Assembly (NCBI GenBank): GCA_023417935.1
Contig: JAEZDY010000010.1
Coordinates: forward strand, 68,537 to 132,536
DNA: 64,000 nucleotides
Origin: Bacteroidota bacterium
Lineage (GTDB): Bacteria > Bacteroidota > Bacteroidia > Bacteroidales > Lentimicrobiaceae
Direction: 5' to 3'
This document shows positions 44,649 through 53,517 of this stretch, one piece after another. The position numbers were made by a program, and so were the translations under genes. The notes beneath the pieces are model-generated. The model saw only the letters and a program-made list of their open reading frames with translations, had not been told where the DNA came from and did no database searches. Positions within the stretch are counted from its first letter, which is position 1. Every line of letters starts with the position of its first letter.

Positions 44649-45476
44649 ATGGAAAATCACATCATATTCAACAATCAGCCTCTGCACTATCGTGTGCAGG
44701 GCAATGGACCATGGATAATTCTGCTGCATGGCTTCCTTGAGTCGATTGAAATTTGGAACGACCTTGCTAATCAGTTGTCAGATAAGTTCAGTGTGTTAAT
44801 GGTTGACCTGCCCGGACATGGCCGAAGCGGACTCAATGGAGAGGAACAACCTATACCTTTAATGGCTGCTGCCATAAGGGCAGTGATGGCGAGCCTTTCT
44901 ATTGATGATTTTGTTTTATGTGGACATTCTATGGGTGGCTATGTAAGTTTGGAAATTGCGCGTGAACTTCCACAAAAAACCAAAGGATTGATACTTTCCC
45001 ACTCTCATGCTGCACCTGATGATGAAAAGGCCAAAGAAAACCGCACCCGTACCATAAACATCGTAAAACTTAACCATACCAACTTTATCCACAGCTTCAT
45101 CCCTGATCTCTTTGCTGAAGTAAACAAGGAACGCTTAAAAGATCAGATTGAGCGTTTCCGCAATCGCGCGGCCTCAACCTCAGGCAAAGCAATTATTGCT
45201 GCCTTGCAGGGGATGCGTGAGCGCGAAGGATCACTGGATATCATCATGAATGCATCGTTCCCACTATTTTTTATCATTGGCAAGGATGATTCAAAGATGC
45301 CTTACGAGAAACTGGTAGCCCAAACTATGCTGGCAAATCACGCTGAAGTGATGATACTTGCCAATGTTGGGCATATGGGTATGATCGAAGCACCTGATAA
45401 GATATTCCCGGCTATTAAGCACTTCTGTAAGCGAACTTTGCTAAGTCCGGTGATGTTCCAGAATCTGGGGGATTAA
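44649..45476 (+). CDS. Alpha/beta hydrolase
   Basis: The 275-residue protein has the fold's oxyanion motif LLHGFLESIEIWNDL, the nucleophile elbow CGHSMGGYVSLEIA with Ser near 97, an acid region IIGKDDSKMPYEKL, and the catalytic His in NVGHMGMIEAPD near 245. It is a soluble hydrolase of unassigned substrate, similar to small esterases and MenH-like enzymes. It ends just before a region with hairpin repeats. No signal peptide. Confidence 0.9.
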   Translation: MENHIIFNNQPLHYRVQGNGPWIILLHGFLESIEIWNDLANQLSDKFSVLMVDLPGHGRSGLNGEEQPIPLMAAAIRAVMASLSIDDFVLCGHSMGGYVSLEIARELPQKTKGLILSHSHAAPDDEKAKENRTRTINIVKLNHTNFIHSFIPDLFAEVNKERLKDQIERFRNRAASTSGKAIIAALQGMREREGSLDIIMNASFPLFFIIGKDDSKMPYEKLVAQTMLANHAEVMILANVGHMGMIEAPDKIFPAIKHFCKRTLLSPVMFQNLGD

Positions 45477-45528
45477 GGTTATGTCTTTGATTTACTTCGT
45501 CCTTTAGTGATGAGGTTTACGGCCCTGT

Positions 45529-45548
45529 CCCTACCTTAAAAGGTGGGG
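45529..45548. repeat. REP-like hairpin, copy 1
   Basis: CCCTACCTTAAAAGGTGGGG is an imperfect palindrome followed by TTACTGGTATTATGAG. It shares its loop and flank with the copies at 45574 and 58288. Confidence 0.6.
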
Positions 45549-45573
45549 TTACTGGTATTATGAGTTCCCTGTA

Positions 45574-45591
45574 CCCACCTTGAAAGGTGGG
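45574..45591. repeat. REP-like hairpin, copy 2
   Basis: CCCACCTTGAAAGGTGGG is a perfect 8-bp palindrome around GA, followed by GTTACTG as in copy 1. It lies in the space between the hydrolase and the PSP1 gene. Confidence 0.7.
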
Positions 45592-45735
45592 GTTACTGAT
45601 CAAAGTAGTTCCAGGAAATTAACTGTTTTCTTAAATCGGAAAATTAATTAACTTTGCGCCTATAGAACGTAACAACTCCAATATATAAGATTGATACAGG
45701 TGTGCCTGTGTTGATCTGCCCTGAATGATACTTAC

Positions 45736-46989
45736 ATGGAAGAATTAAACAATAATATACCGCCTGAGGATTCTGACCCTACCATTCCTATCAGGGAGCC
45801 TCTTGATACAGATCCTTATAAAGAATCAGCCGACCCTAATAAAGAGTTAACCGACCCCAATTATAATGATAAAGATCTTGTTGATTTTCAGCAGATAAGG
45901 AAAGACCTTTCTTCAGAAAATCCATTCTTATCAAGGGGTTGTTGCAAGACCGTGCAGACTGATAACAGCTCTTTTGGTCATGGTTGCAGTAAGTTAGATG
46001 CTTTTGACTGGCTAGAAAATTTCCCACTGCCACCCGGTCAACCTGTTTTTGATTGCATTGAAGTAAGATTCAAGAACAGCCGTAAAGATTATTTCCGCAC
46101 AACTCCTGAACATGACCTGCATGTTGGTGACATAGTAGCTGTTGAAGCCAGTCCGGGTCATGATATTGGCATAGTATCGTTAACAGGTGAAGTAGTAAGG
46201 CATCAAATGAAGCGCAAATCTATCGATCCTGCAAGTGAAGAAGTGCGCAAGGTATACCGCAAGGCCCGTCAGGGTGATGTTGAAAAGTGGATTTCTTCAG
46301 TTATAAAAGAAGATAAGGCTATGTACCGTACCAGGGAAATAGCCTCACACCTGAATCTAAAGATGAAGGTAAATGATGTTGAATATCAGGGTGATGATAC
46401 AAAAGCAGTTTTCTATTATACTGCTGATGAACGTGTTGACTTCAGGGAGCTTATAAAGCTGCTTGCTGAAGAATTCAGGGTACGTATTGAAATGCGCCAG
46501 ATAGGTGCACGGCAGGAAGCATCAAGGCTGGGAGGTATAGGCTCATGCGGTCGTGAGCTTTGTTGCTCAACATGGTTAACAAGTTTCAGCACGGTAAGCA
46601 CTAATGCTGCAAGAATTCAGCAAATGTCATTAAATCCGCAGAAACTTGCCGGACAGTGTGGTAAACTTAAGTGCTGCCTCAACTATGAGTTTGCTGCATA
46701 CAATGAAGCACTCAAAAACTTCCCGCCTGAAGATAGTATGCTGAATACGAAGAAGGGCGATGCATTTCCACAAAAATTAGACGTTTTCGCAGGTATTATG
46801 TGGTATGCATATAAGTCTGATCCAAATAATTTACTGGCCATTCCTGTTGACAAGGTAAAAGAAATTATTGCCACCAACCGTAAAGGGCAACCCGTAGCAT
46901 GTCTGGAAGATTACTCCAGGAAAATTGAGAAGAAGTTGGAATTTGAAAATGTAATAGGACAAGACGATCTTAACCGTTTCGACAAGTAG
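45736..46989 (+). CDS. PSP1-domain (RicT-like) regulatory protein
   Basis: The 417-residue protein starts with an acidic, repetitive N-terminus (about 1-60: DPxxE and DPN repeats), then the PSP1 domain with FDCIEVRFKNSRKDYFRTTP and VGDIVAVEASPGHDIGIVSL, and a C-terminal part with GIGSCGRELCCSTWL and GQCGKLKCCLNYE. The clustered cysteines resemble the iron-sulfur-binding RicT/YaaT proteins, which in Bacillus act in RNA processing and development. In Bacteroidota this gene typically sits next to gldH, as here. The acidic N-terminal extension is unusual but plausible. Confidence 0.9.
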   Translation: MEELNNNIPPEDSDPTIPIREPLDTDPYKESADPNKELTDPNYNDKDLVDFQQIRKDLSSENPFLSRGCCKTVQTDNSSFGHGCSKLDAFDWLENFPLPPGQPVFDCIEVRFKNSRKDYFRTTPEHDLHVGDIVAVEASPGHDIGIVSLTGEVVRHQMKRKSIDPASEEVRKVYRKARQGDVEKWISSVIKEDKAMYRTREIASHLNLKMKVNDVEYQGDDTKAVFYYTADERVDFRELIKLLAEEFRVRIEMRQIGARQEASRLGGIGSCGRELCCSTWLTSFSTVSTNAARIQQMSLNPQKLAGQCGKLKCCLNYEFAAYNEALKNFPPEDSMLNTKKGDAFPQKLDVFAGIMWYAYKSDPNNLLAIPVDKVKEIIATNRKGQPVACLEDYSRKIEKKLEFENVIGQDDLNRFDK

Positions 46990-47048
46990 TTATATACTAA
47001 AAGCATCCGGATTGTGCCTCAGAAATACAACCCGGAGTTTATAACAAT

Positions 47049-47543
47049 ATGATAAATCCAAAAACTTTACAGATCATTAGAATTGCAGCTGTTATCCTAA
47101 TCATAATGAGTCTTATCTGGATTCTTACAGCATGTGATAAAGAAAAATTCTTTGATCAAAGCGTTAACCTTGAAAGCGACCAATGGCCCTTGGATAAGGA
47201 AATGGTTTTTAAAGTAAACATCGACGACACAACTTCAGCATACCGTTTCTTCATTAATGTAAGAAACAGCACTTCATACCGATACAGCAATGTGTATTTC
47301 TTTCTAACCACTGAATTACCGGGTGGTGGTATGTCGCGCGATACCATTGAATGTGTTCTCGCAGCCAAAAATGGTAAATGGCTTGGCAAAGGAACCGGTA
47401 AGTATCGCGATAACCGAATCTTTATCCGTGAAAACATAATATTTCCAAGGCAGGGGAGTTATACATTCCGGTTGAACCAGGCAATGCGCGAGAGAAATCT
47501 TGAAGGCATTTCAGAAGCTGGAATAAGGCTTGAAAAACAATAA
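47049..47543 (+). CDS. gldH: Gliding motility lipoprotein GldH
   Basis: The 164-residue protein has a signal peptide with lipobox (LIWILTACDKEKFF, Cys about 29), then FFDQSVNLESDQWPLDKEMVFKV, INVRNSTSYRYSNVYFFLTT and AGIRLEKQ, matching the GldH family. It is an outer-membrane-associated lipoprotein required for gliding in Flavobacterium, but it is also conserved in non-gliding Bacteroidota. The location between the PSP1 gene and a class A PBP is the usual context. Confidence 0.92.
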   Translation: MINPKTLQIIRIAAVILIIMSLIWILTACDKEKFFDQSVNLESDQWPLDKEMVFKVNIDDTTSAYRFFINVRNSTSYRYSNVYFFLTTELPGGGMSRDTIECVLAAKNGKWLGKGTGKYRDNRIFIRENIIFPRQGSYTFRLNQAMRERNLEGISEAGIRLEKQ

Positions 47544-47654
47544 AAACACTTATTTTCAAGACTTTACAATCAATAACAATAGATTGCAACAGAATAAATC
47601 AATAACGAGCTCTTCTAATACGGAAATAAGCAATTTAAAATAAGGAATCAATCA

Positions 47655-50009
47655 ATGGCAAAGAAGAAGCAAGGTGGCAATGGGAATACAAAACACTGGC
47701 TTAAAAGATTTTGGGTAGGATACTTTGCCTTATTGGCGCTTACATTCCTGTTTTTCGCAGCCATGTCAGTTGGTTTACTTGGCTTTATGCCCTCTTTTGA
47801 GGAACTTGAAAATCCAAAGAGTAACCTTGCCTCAGAGGTTATCTCAGCCGATCAGGAAGTATTGGGTAAATACTATATTGAAAACAGGTCGAATGTACAT
47901 TATTCCGACCTGTCACCAAATCTGGTTAATGCCATAATTGCCACTGAAGATGCCCGGTACCATAACCACTCGGGCATTGATGTCAAAGCGCTTTTCAGGG
48001 TTACATTTGGTATTATCACAGGAAGTAGGAAAGGTGGAGGAAGCACCATCACCCAGCAGCTTGCAAAGAACTTGTTTCCTCGCAAAAGCGACCGCAATTT
48101 TGCTGAAACTGTCTTTATTAAATTAAAAGAATGGATCACAGCCATCAAGCTTGAGCGGAATTATACCAAAGAGGAAATACTGGCCATGTATTTCAATACA
48201 GTTGACTTCGGAAGTAATTCATTTGGAATAAAATCGGCAGCCAAGACTTTCTTCAATACTACCCCTCAAAACCTGAATGTTGAAGAATCGGCAATGCTTG
48301 TTGGAATGTTGAAGGCACCCACCTTTTTTAGCCCTGTGCGCAATCCTGAAAGGGCAATGAAACGCCGGGAGGTAGTGCTCAACCAAATGCGCAAGCATGA
48401 ATACATTACCACTGAACAATATGATTCATTAAGATTACTGCCACTTGATATGTCGGGCTATCGCATGCAGGATCATGCATCAGGGGAAGCAACTTATTTC
48501 AGGGAATACCTCCGCAGAATCATGAATGCCAAAGAGCCAAAGCGTAAAAGTTACTATGATGCAGCACAGTTTAAGCACGATTCGCTCCAATGGAAAAATA
48601 ACCCATTGTTTGGCTGGGTTGAAAAGAACCCTAAGCCCGATGGCACAAAATATAATCTCTACAAGGATGGATTGAAGATTTATACAACGCTCAATTCACG
48701 CATGCAGATATATGCTGAACAGGCAATATCTGAGCATCTGGGCAATGATCTGCAACCTACATTCTTCAAGCACTGGAAAGGCAGAAAAGAAGCCCCTTTT
48801 GATTTCCCTTCTGATGTAGTGAAAGATGAAGCGCAAAAATTAATGAATGCTTCCATGAAGCGAACTGACCGCTATATCAGGCTTAAGGCAGCAGGGGCTT
48901 CTGATGATTCAATACAACGTGCATTCCATAATAAAATCCCCATGAAAGTCTTCACCTGGAAGGGAGAGATAGATACCATAATGTCACCATGGGATTCAAT
49001 CAGATATTGCAAGTACTTCCTACAGGCCGGTCTTATGTCAGTTGAACCTCAAACCGGTTTCGTAAGAGCTTATGTGGGCGGTATTAACTACAAACATTTC
49101 CAGTATGACCATGCTATGATGGCCAAACGTCAGGTAGGATCTACTTTTAAACCTTTTGTTTATACACTGGCAATGCAGGAAGGCGATTTTTCCCCTTGTA
49201 CCAAGATAGCCAACATACAATATAGCATTGATCTGGCCGATGGCACTAAATGGGAACCAAAGAATTCAAGTGATTATAAGGAAGGCCAGATGGTAACCTT
49301 GAAAGAGGCACTTGCCAATTCAATCAACTGGATATCAGCATTCCTCATAAAGCGATACTCTCCCATGGCAGTGATATCCATTGCCCGTAAGATGGGGGTA
49401 AGCAGTCCAATGGATGCTGTTCCGGCCATATCCCTTGGCACCCCTGATTTAACGTTATATGAAATGACCGGCGCCATGAATACCTATGCAGCCAAGGGAG
49501 TTTACATCGAGCCCATGTTTGTAACAAGAATAGAGGACAAAAATGGCAATATACTCAGCCGTTTCTTACCACGGCAGCAAGAAGCAATGAGTGAGGAAAC
49601 AGCTTATCTGATGCTTCAGTTGATGAAAGGCGTTGTAGAAAGCGGAACCGGAGTACGTCTTAGATATAAGTATGGACTCTCAATGCCAATAGCCGGTAAA
49701 ACAGGCACATCACAAAGCCATTCTGACGGCTGGTTTATGGGTCTAACCCCTGATCTGGTAACAGGTGTATGGGTTGGTGGTGAGGACCGTAGCATACGCT
49801 TCCGAAGCATCAGCCTGGGACAGGGTGCTAATATGGCATTACCCATCTGGGCGCTCTATATGAAGAAAATATACGCCGACAAAAAAATCAACCTTAACAC
49901 CGGTGATTTCGAAGCTCCGCTACTGCCATTATCAGTTGAAATAGATTGTAAAAAATACGATCTCGACCTCAAGGTAACCAACCGGGGGTATGATATGGGG
50001 GATTTCTAA
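47655..50009 (+). CDS. Class A penicillin-binding protein (PBP1A-like)
   Basis: The 784-residue bifunctional protein has an N-terminal membrane anchor (WVGYFALLALTFLFFAAMSV), a GT51 glycosyltransferase domain with IIATEDARYHNHSGID, GGSTITQQLAKNLF and KEEILAMYFNTVDFG, and a transpeptidase domain with the serine motif GSTFKPF (about 495), SIN (ANSINWIS) and KTGTS (about 680). It polymerises and cross-links peptidoglycan in the periplasm. The C-terminus is short. It follows gldH by about 110 bases. Confidence 0.96.
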   Translation: MAKKKQGGNGNTKHWLKRFWVGYFALLALTFLFFAAMSVGLLGFMPSFEELENPKSNLASEVISADQEVLGKYYIENRSNVHYSDLSPNLVNAIIATEDARYHNHSGIDVKALFRVTFGIITGSRKGGGSTITQQLAKNLFPRKSDRNFAETVFIKLKEWITAIKLERNYTKEEILAMYFNTVDFGSNSFGIKSAAKTFFNTTPQNLNVEESAMLVGMLKAPTFFSPVRNPERAMKRREVVLNQMRKHEYITTEQYDSLRLLPLDMSGYRMQDHASGEATYFREYLRRIMNAKEPKRKSYYDAAQFKHDSLQWKNNPLFGWVEKNPKPDGTKYNLYKDGLKIYTTLNSRMQIYAEQAISEHLGNDLQPTFFKHWKGRKEAPFDFPSDVVKDEAQKLMNASMKRTDRYIRLKAAGASDDSIQRAFHNKIPMKVFTWKGEIDTIMSPWDSIRYCKYFLQAGLMSVEPQTGFVRAYVGGINYKHFQYDHAMMAKRQVGSTFKPFVYTLAMQEGDFSPCTKIANIQYSIDLADGTKWEPKNSSDYKEGQMVTLKEALANSINWISAFLIKRYSPMAVISIARKMGVSSPMDAVPAISLGTPDLTLYEMTGAMNTYAAKGVYIEPMFVTRIEDKNGNILSRFLPRQQEAMSEETAYLMLQLMKGVVESGTGVRLRYKYGLSMPIAGKTGTSQSHSDGWFMGLTPDLVTGVWVGGEDRSIRFRSISLGQGANMALPIWALYMKKIYADKKINLNTGDFEAPLLPLSVEIDCKKYDLDLKVTNRGYDMGDF

Positions 50010-50141
50010 ATTTAAAATTGAGAATTTCTAAAACTGAAATAGAGGTTTTCTAAGTTTTTTAACTGTACATTCATTTTTAGTATCTATTGTTTTGTATTAT
50101 TTTAGCATCTTTGCGCTTTGTTAGAATAAAATAGTGCTTAA

Positions 50142-51962
50142 ATGTGGTGGAAAAAACCTTCAATCATCTTTCTTCTTGTCTTCACAATAGCTTCTTTTGG
50201 CCTCAAAGTTTTTGTCCCCTACCATAATTTTATCTCCTTCGATAATTTTGGGTATTACATGCACTTACCCGCACAATTCATTTATGATGATGTTGCACTT
50301 GAAACTGATTGGTTAGCGAAGATCAATGAGCAATACAAGAACGAATCAGCTTTTTCACATACGGCTACTACAGATAGTGGCAATAAAATTATGCGTTACT
50401 ACAAGGGCATGTCGTATGTTTGGGCACCTGCCTTTTTCGTTGGCCATTTCTATGCAAAACAATCAGGTTATCCGGCTGATGGATTTTCGCTTCCCTACCA
50501 CAAGGCATTAATTTTTTACGGTTGGCTGTTCAGCATCGTTGGTTTCGTATTTGCACGAAGGATCTTATTGCACTTTTTTGATGAAAAGATAACCACTATT
50601 ACTCTTTTTATAATTCTTGCAGGCACAAGCTTTTTTTATTTCTCTACCATTGGCAATGATGTGCCACATGTATACTTGTTTGCCCTGTTTCTGATTTTCC
50701 TATGGTATACCCTGCAGTGGCATGAAAACCAAACGCTTAAATATATGGTACCCCTTGCATTATCGCTTGGGTTAATAATTGCCATACGGCCTTCATCGGG
50801 TATCATCTCATTATTTCCTGTTTTGTGGGGCATTTATGACTTGCGCACATTGAAACGCAAAGTCAGTATGCTTCTCAATAATAAACTGCAGATAATTATT
50901 GGAGTATTTCTGATTTTAATATTTCTGGTTCCTCAACTCCACTATTACTACAAGTATGCAGGCGTAGTAGTACTAAACATATACAATGATCCGGGGGCAG
51001 CTTTTGATTTCGCGCATCCCCGATTTGCGTATGTGCTGTTCGGTTTTCGAAAAGGCTGGTTTATTTATTCACCTTTAAGCATTCTTGGGTTTGCAGGTTT
51101 AGTTTTTGTGTGGCAGAAATTCAGGGAATATTTCTGGCCTTTTGTCATCTATATGGCTCTGTTAATCTACATTATAGCATCCTTTAACAGTCTCACAAGC
51201 TTTGGATGGAGAGCATTCCTGCAGTCGCATGCAACACTTGTAATACCAATAGGCTTTCTCGTTAACTACATAGTCAAACAGCGTATAGCAATCAAAGGCA
51301 CATTTGCTATTATTGTATTGAGTTTAACTGTTCTGAGTATTCACCAGGCATTTCAACTTAAAAGCGGCGTACTGAACGGCAGCCGCATGACTAAGGAATA
51401 CTACTTTACAGTTCTGGGGAAAAATAAAGCTACTGCTGAGGACAAGAAACTGCTAATGGCAGATCATTATGGCCCAATAGTTGAAAATTTCACTGAAGAT
51501 CCAAAGTTTAAATACACCGAACTGGTTAAATTTACTTTTGAGGATAGAATAAGCTCTGACAGCTTGGCACCGGTTCCATTTAATGGCAATGGGCTTTATG
51601 AAATGGGCAATCGTGTTGAGTATTCTCCAGATTTCGAGAAACCGTATTTTGAAATTACCAGTGAATACTATTGTTATATCAGGGCATCAGTTAAGGTTTT
51701 TGCAAATACTGAAATTAAAGACCAATTCCATTTGGTAGTTACAACCCTGAATGAAAAGAATCAGCACATCAAATACAACGCTGTAAGCTTTGGTGAGAAC
51801 AAGATAGATTTTAAACCAGGCGAATGGAATTCATTTGAAATCAAATATATAACCCCTGAAATTTATAAAGAAACAGAAGTGATCCAGGCCTATGTATGGT
51901 ACACGGGGAAAGACAGGATCTGGATTGATGATTTTAAGGTTGAAGCCTACACTTTAGATTGA
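50142..51962 (+). CDS. Polytopic membrane protein, paralogue of 28116-29960
   Basis: The 606-residue protein has about eleven membrane segments in the first 430 residues and a C-terminal beta domain (about 445-606) ending with DRIWIDDFKVEAYTLD. The loop ISFDNFGYYMHLPAQFIYDD and SGYPADGFSLPYHKA closely match the protein at 28116-29960, including the position of the C-terminal domain, so the two are clear paralogues. Its architecture suggests a lipid-linked sugar transferase of the GT39/GT83 type with a carbohydrate-binding tail. The 3' end of the gene is repeated twice downstream in degenerate form. Confidence 0.85.
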   Translation: MWWKKPSIIFLLVFTIASFGLKVFVPYHNFISFDNFGYYMHLPAQFIYDDVALETDWLAKINEQYKNESAFSHTATTDSGNKIMRYYKGMSYVWAPAFFVGHFYAKQSGYPADGFSLPYHKALIFYGWLFSIVGFVFARRILLHFFDEKITTITLFIILAGTSFFYFSTIGNDVPHVYLFALFLIFLWYTLQWHENQTLKYMVPLALSLGLIIAIRPSSGIISLFPVLWGIYDLRTLKRKVSMLLNNKLQIIIGVFLILIFLVPQLHYYYKYAGVVVLNIYNDPGAAFDFAHPRFAYVLFGFRKGWFIYSPLSILGFAGLVFVWQKFREYFWPFVIYMALLIYIIASFNSLTSFGWRAFLQSHATLVIPIGFLVNYIVKQRIAIKGTFAIIVLSLTVLSIHQAFQLKSGVLNGSRMTKEYYFTVLGKNKATAEDKKLLMADHYGPIVENFTEDPKFKYTELVKFTFEDRISSDSLAPVPFNGNGLYEMGNRVEYSPDFEKPYFEITSEYYCYIRASVKVFANTEIKDQFHLVVTTLNEKNQHIKYNAVSFGENKIDFKPGEWNSFEIKYITPEIYKETEVIQAYVWYTGKDRIWIDDFKVEAYTLD

Positions 51963-52022
51963 TGTTGTAAAGTTGAAGCATATACCCTGGATTGATGATT
52001 GTAATGTTGAAGCATTAACTAT
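51923..52022. repeat. Degenerate tandem repeat of a gene 3' end
   Basis: Three copies beginning GATTGATG and containing (A)GTTGAAGC start at 51923, 51957 and 51990 (period 33-34 bases). The first lies inside the gene and encodes WIDDFKVEA; the other two are downstream of the stop and no longer in frame. Confidence 0.78.
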
Positions 52023-52089
52023 GTATTAATATATTTGTACTCAAACAGCTAACTAATTAATTTCCATAATCTGATCACAGCACACTAAG

Positions 52090-53514
52090 ATGGTTTTCAG
52101 CAGTATAGTATTCCTGCTTTATTTCCTGCCCGCCTTCCTTATCACTTATTACCTTGTGGGGAAGAAATACAAGAACATTGTGATACTTGCCTTCAGCATC
52201 TTCTTCTATAGCTGGGGTGCTCCAAAATTCATCTTCGTAATTCTGGGGACAACCTTTGTTGATTTTCACCTTGTGAAGTGGATGTCAATGACTAAAAGCC
52301 AACTGCACCGCAGGCTGATGCTTACCTTATCAGTCTGCATAAACATGGGGCTTCTTTTTTACTTCAAGTATTCCAACTTTTTCATTGAGAATGTAAATGC
52401 CATGCTAAGTGCTTTTGGTAGCACACATATCGAATGGACAAAGCTTATTCTGCCCATCGGAATATCTTTCTACACCTTTGAAACCATTACTTACGTAGTT
52501 GATGTATACCGCAAAGTACATAAGCCACTGGATAACTTTTGGGACTATCAGCTTTATATTATCCTGTTCCCAAAGTTGATTGCAGGTCCAATTGTGCGCT
52601 ATCATGATCTTGCCGACCAAATTACTGACAGGTCGCACAATGAGAATATTGACAACAGGCTAACAGGGTTCTATAGGTTTATAATAGGCCTTGCAAAAAA
52701 GGTACTTATTGCCAATCAAATGGGTGCTCAGGCTGATGCTATCTTTGCCATGAACCTTGAAACGATGGGCACTGTTACTGCCTGGATCGGCATACTGGCT
52801 TATACTTTCCAGATATATTTCGACTTCTCAGGATACTCTGATATGGCCATTGGTATTGCAAAGATGATAGGGTTTAAGTTTCCCGAGAATTTTAACAACC
52901 CCTATATCTCACGCAGTATCACTGAATTCTGGCGACGCTGGCATATTACGCTCGGAGCGTGGATGCGAAGTTATCTGTACATCCCGTTAGGCGGTAACAG
53001 GGTAAAAACAACAGGCAGGTTATACTTCAACCTATGGTTAGTATTCCTGGCTTCCGGACTATGGCATGGGGCATCGTGGAGTTTCGTTATATGGGGTGCC
53101 TACCATGGTATGTTCCTTGTTCTGGAAAGAGCCTTCCTTCAAAAAGTCTATACAAAGATTGGTAAGTTTGCCAGTACCCTTATAACCTTCATCATAGTAG
53201 TTATTGGATGGGTATTCTTCAGGATTGAGAATGTAAATGAGGCGTTCCTGTTCCTTGAACGCATGTTCGCATTTAGCTTTACACCGGTGCCCTATTTCAG
53301 CACAGAATTCTACTCATACCTGGCAATTGCCTCTTTCTTCGCATTCTTCGCATACTCTTCCCCAGGGCAGCGAATTCAGGACTTTGTGTACTTTGGCAAG
53401 TATAGCAACATGAGGCATGTAGCTTTCTCAGGTGTAGTGGTAGTGCTGCTTATTTTATCAGTGAGCACCCTTGCGGCAGTTGGTTTTAATCCTTTTATTT
53501 ATTTCAGGTTTTAA
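52090..53514 (+). CDS. MBOAT family O-acyltransferase (AlgI/DltB-like)
   Basis: The 474-residue protein has about ten membrane segments and the MBOAT hallmarks: PIGISFYTFETITYVVDVY, FNNPYISRSITEFWRRWHIT and LWHGASWSFVIWGAYHG with the catalytic His near residue 320. Such enzymes move acyl groups across the membrane onto extracellular polysaccharides or teichoic-like polymers. No partner AlgJ/AlgX-like gene follows; the next gene is convergent. It may acylate a surface polysaccharide made by neighbouring glycan genes. Confidence 0.93.
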   Translation: MVFSSIVFLLYFLPAFLITYYLVGKKYKNIVILAFSIFFYSWGAPKFIFVILGTTFVDFHLVKWMSMTKSQLHRRLMLTLSVCINMGLLFYFKYSNFFIENVNAMLSAFGSTHIEWTKLILPIGISFYTFETITYVVDVYRKVHKPLDNFWDYQLYIILFPKLIAGPIVRYHDLADQITDRSHNENIDNRLTGFYRFIIGLAKKVLIANQMGAQADAIFAMNLETMGTVTAWIGILAYTFQIYFDFSGYSDMAIGIAKMIGFKFPENFNNPYISRSITEFWRRWHITLGAWMRSYLYIPLGGNRVKTTGRLYFNLWLVFLASGLWHGASWSFVIWGAYHGMFLVLERAFLQKVYTKIGKFASTLITFIIVVIGWVFFRIENVNEAFLFLERMFAFSFTPVPYFSTEFYSYLAIASFFAFFAYSSPGQRIQDFVYFGKYSNMRHVAFSGVVVVLLILSVSTLAAVGFNPFIYFRF

Positions 53515-53517
53515 AAC

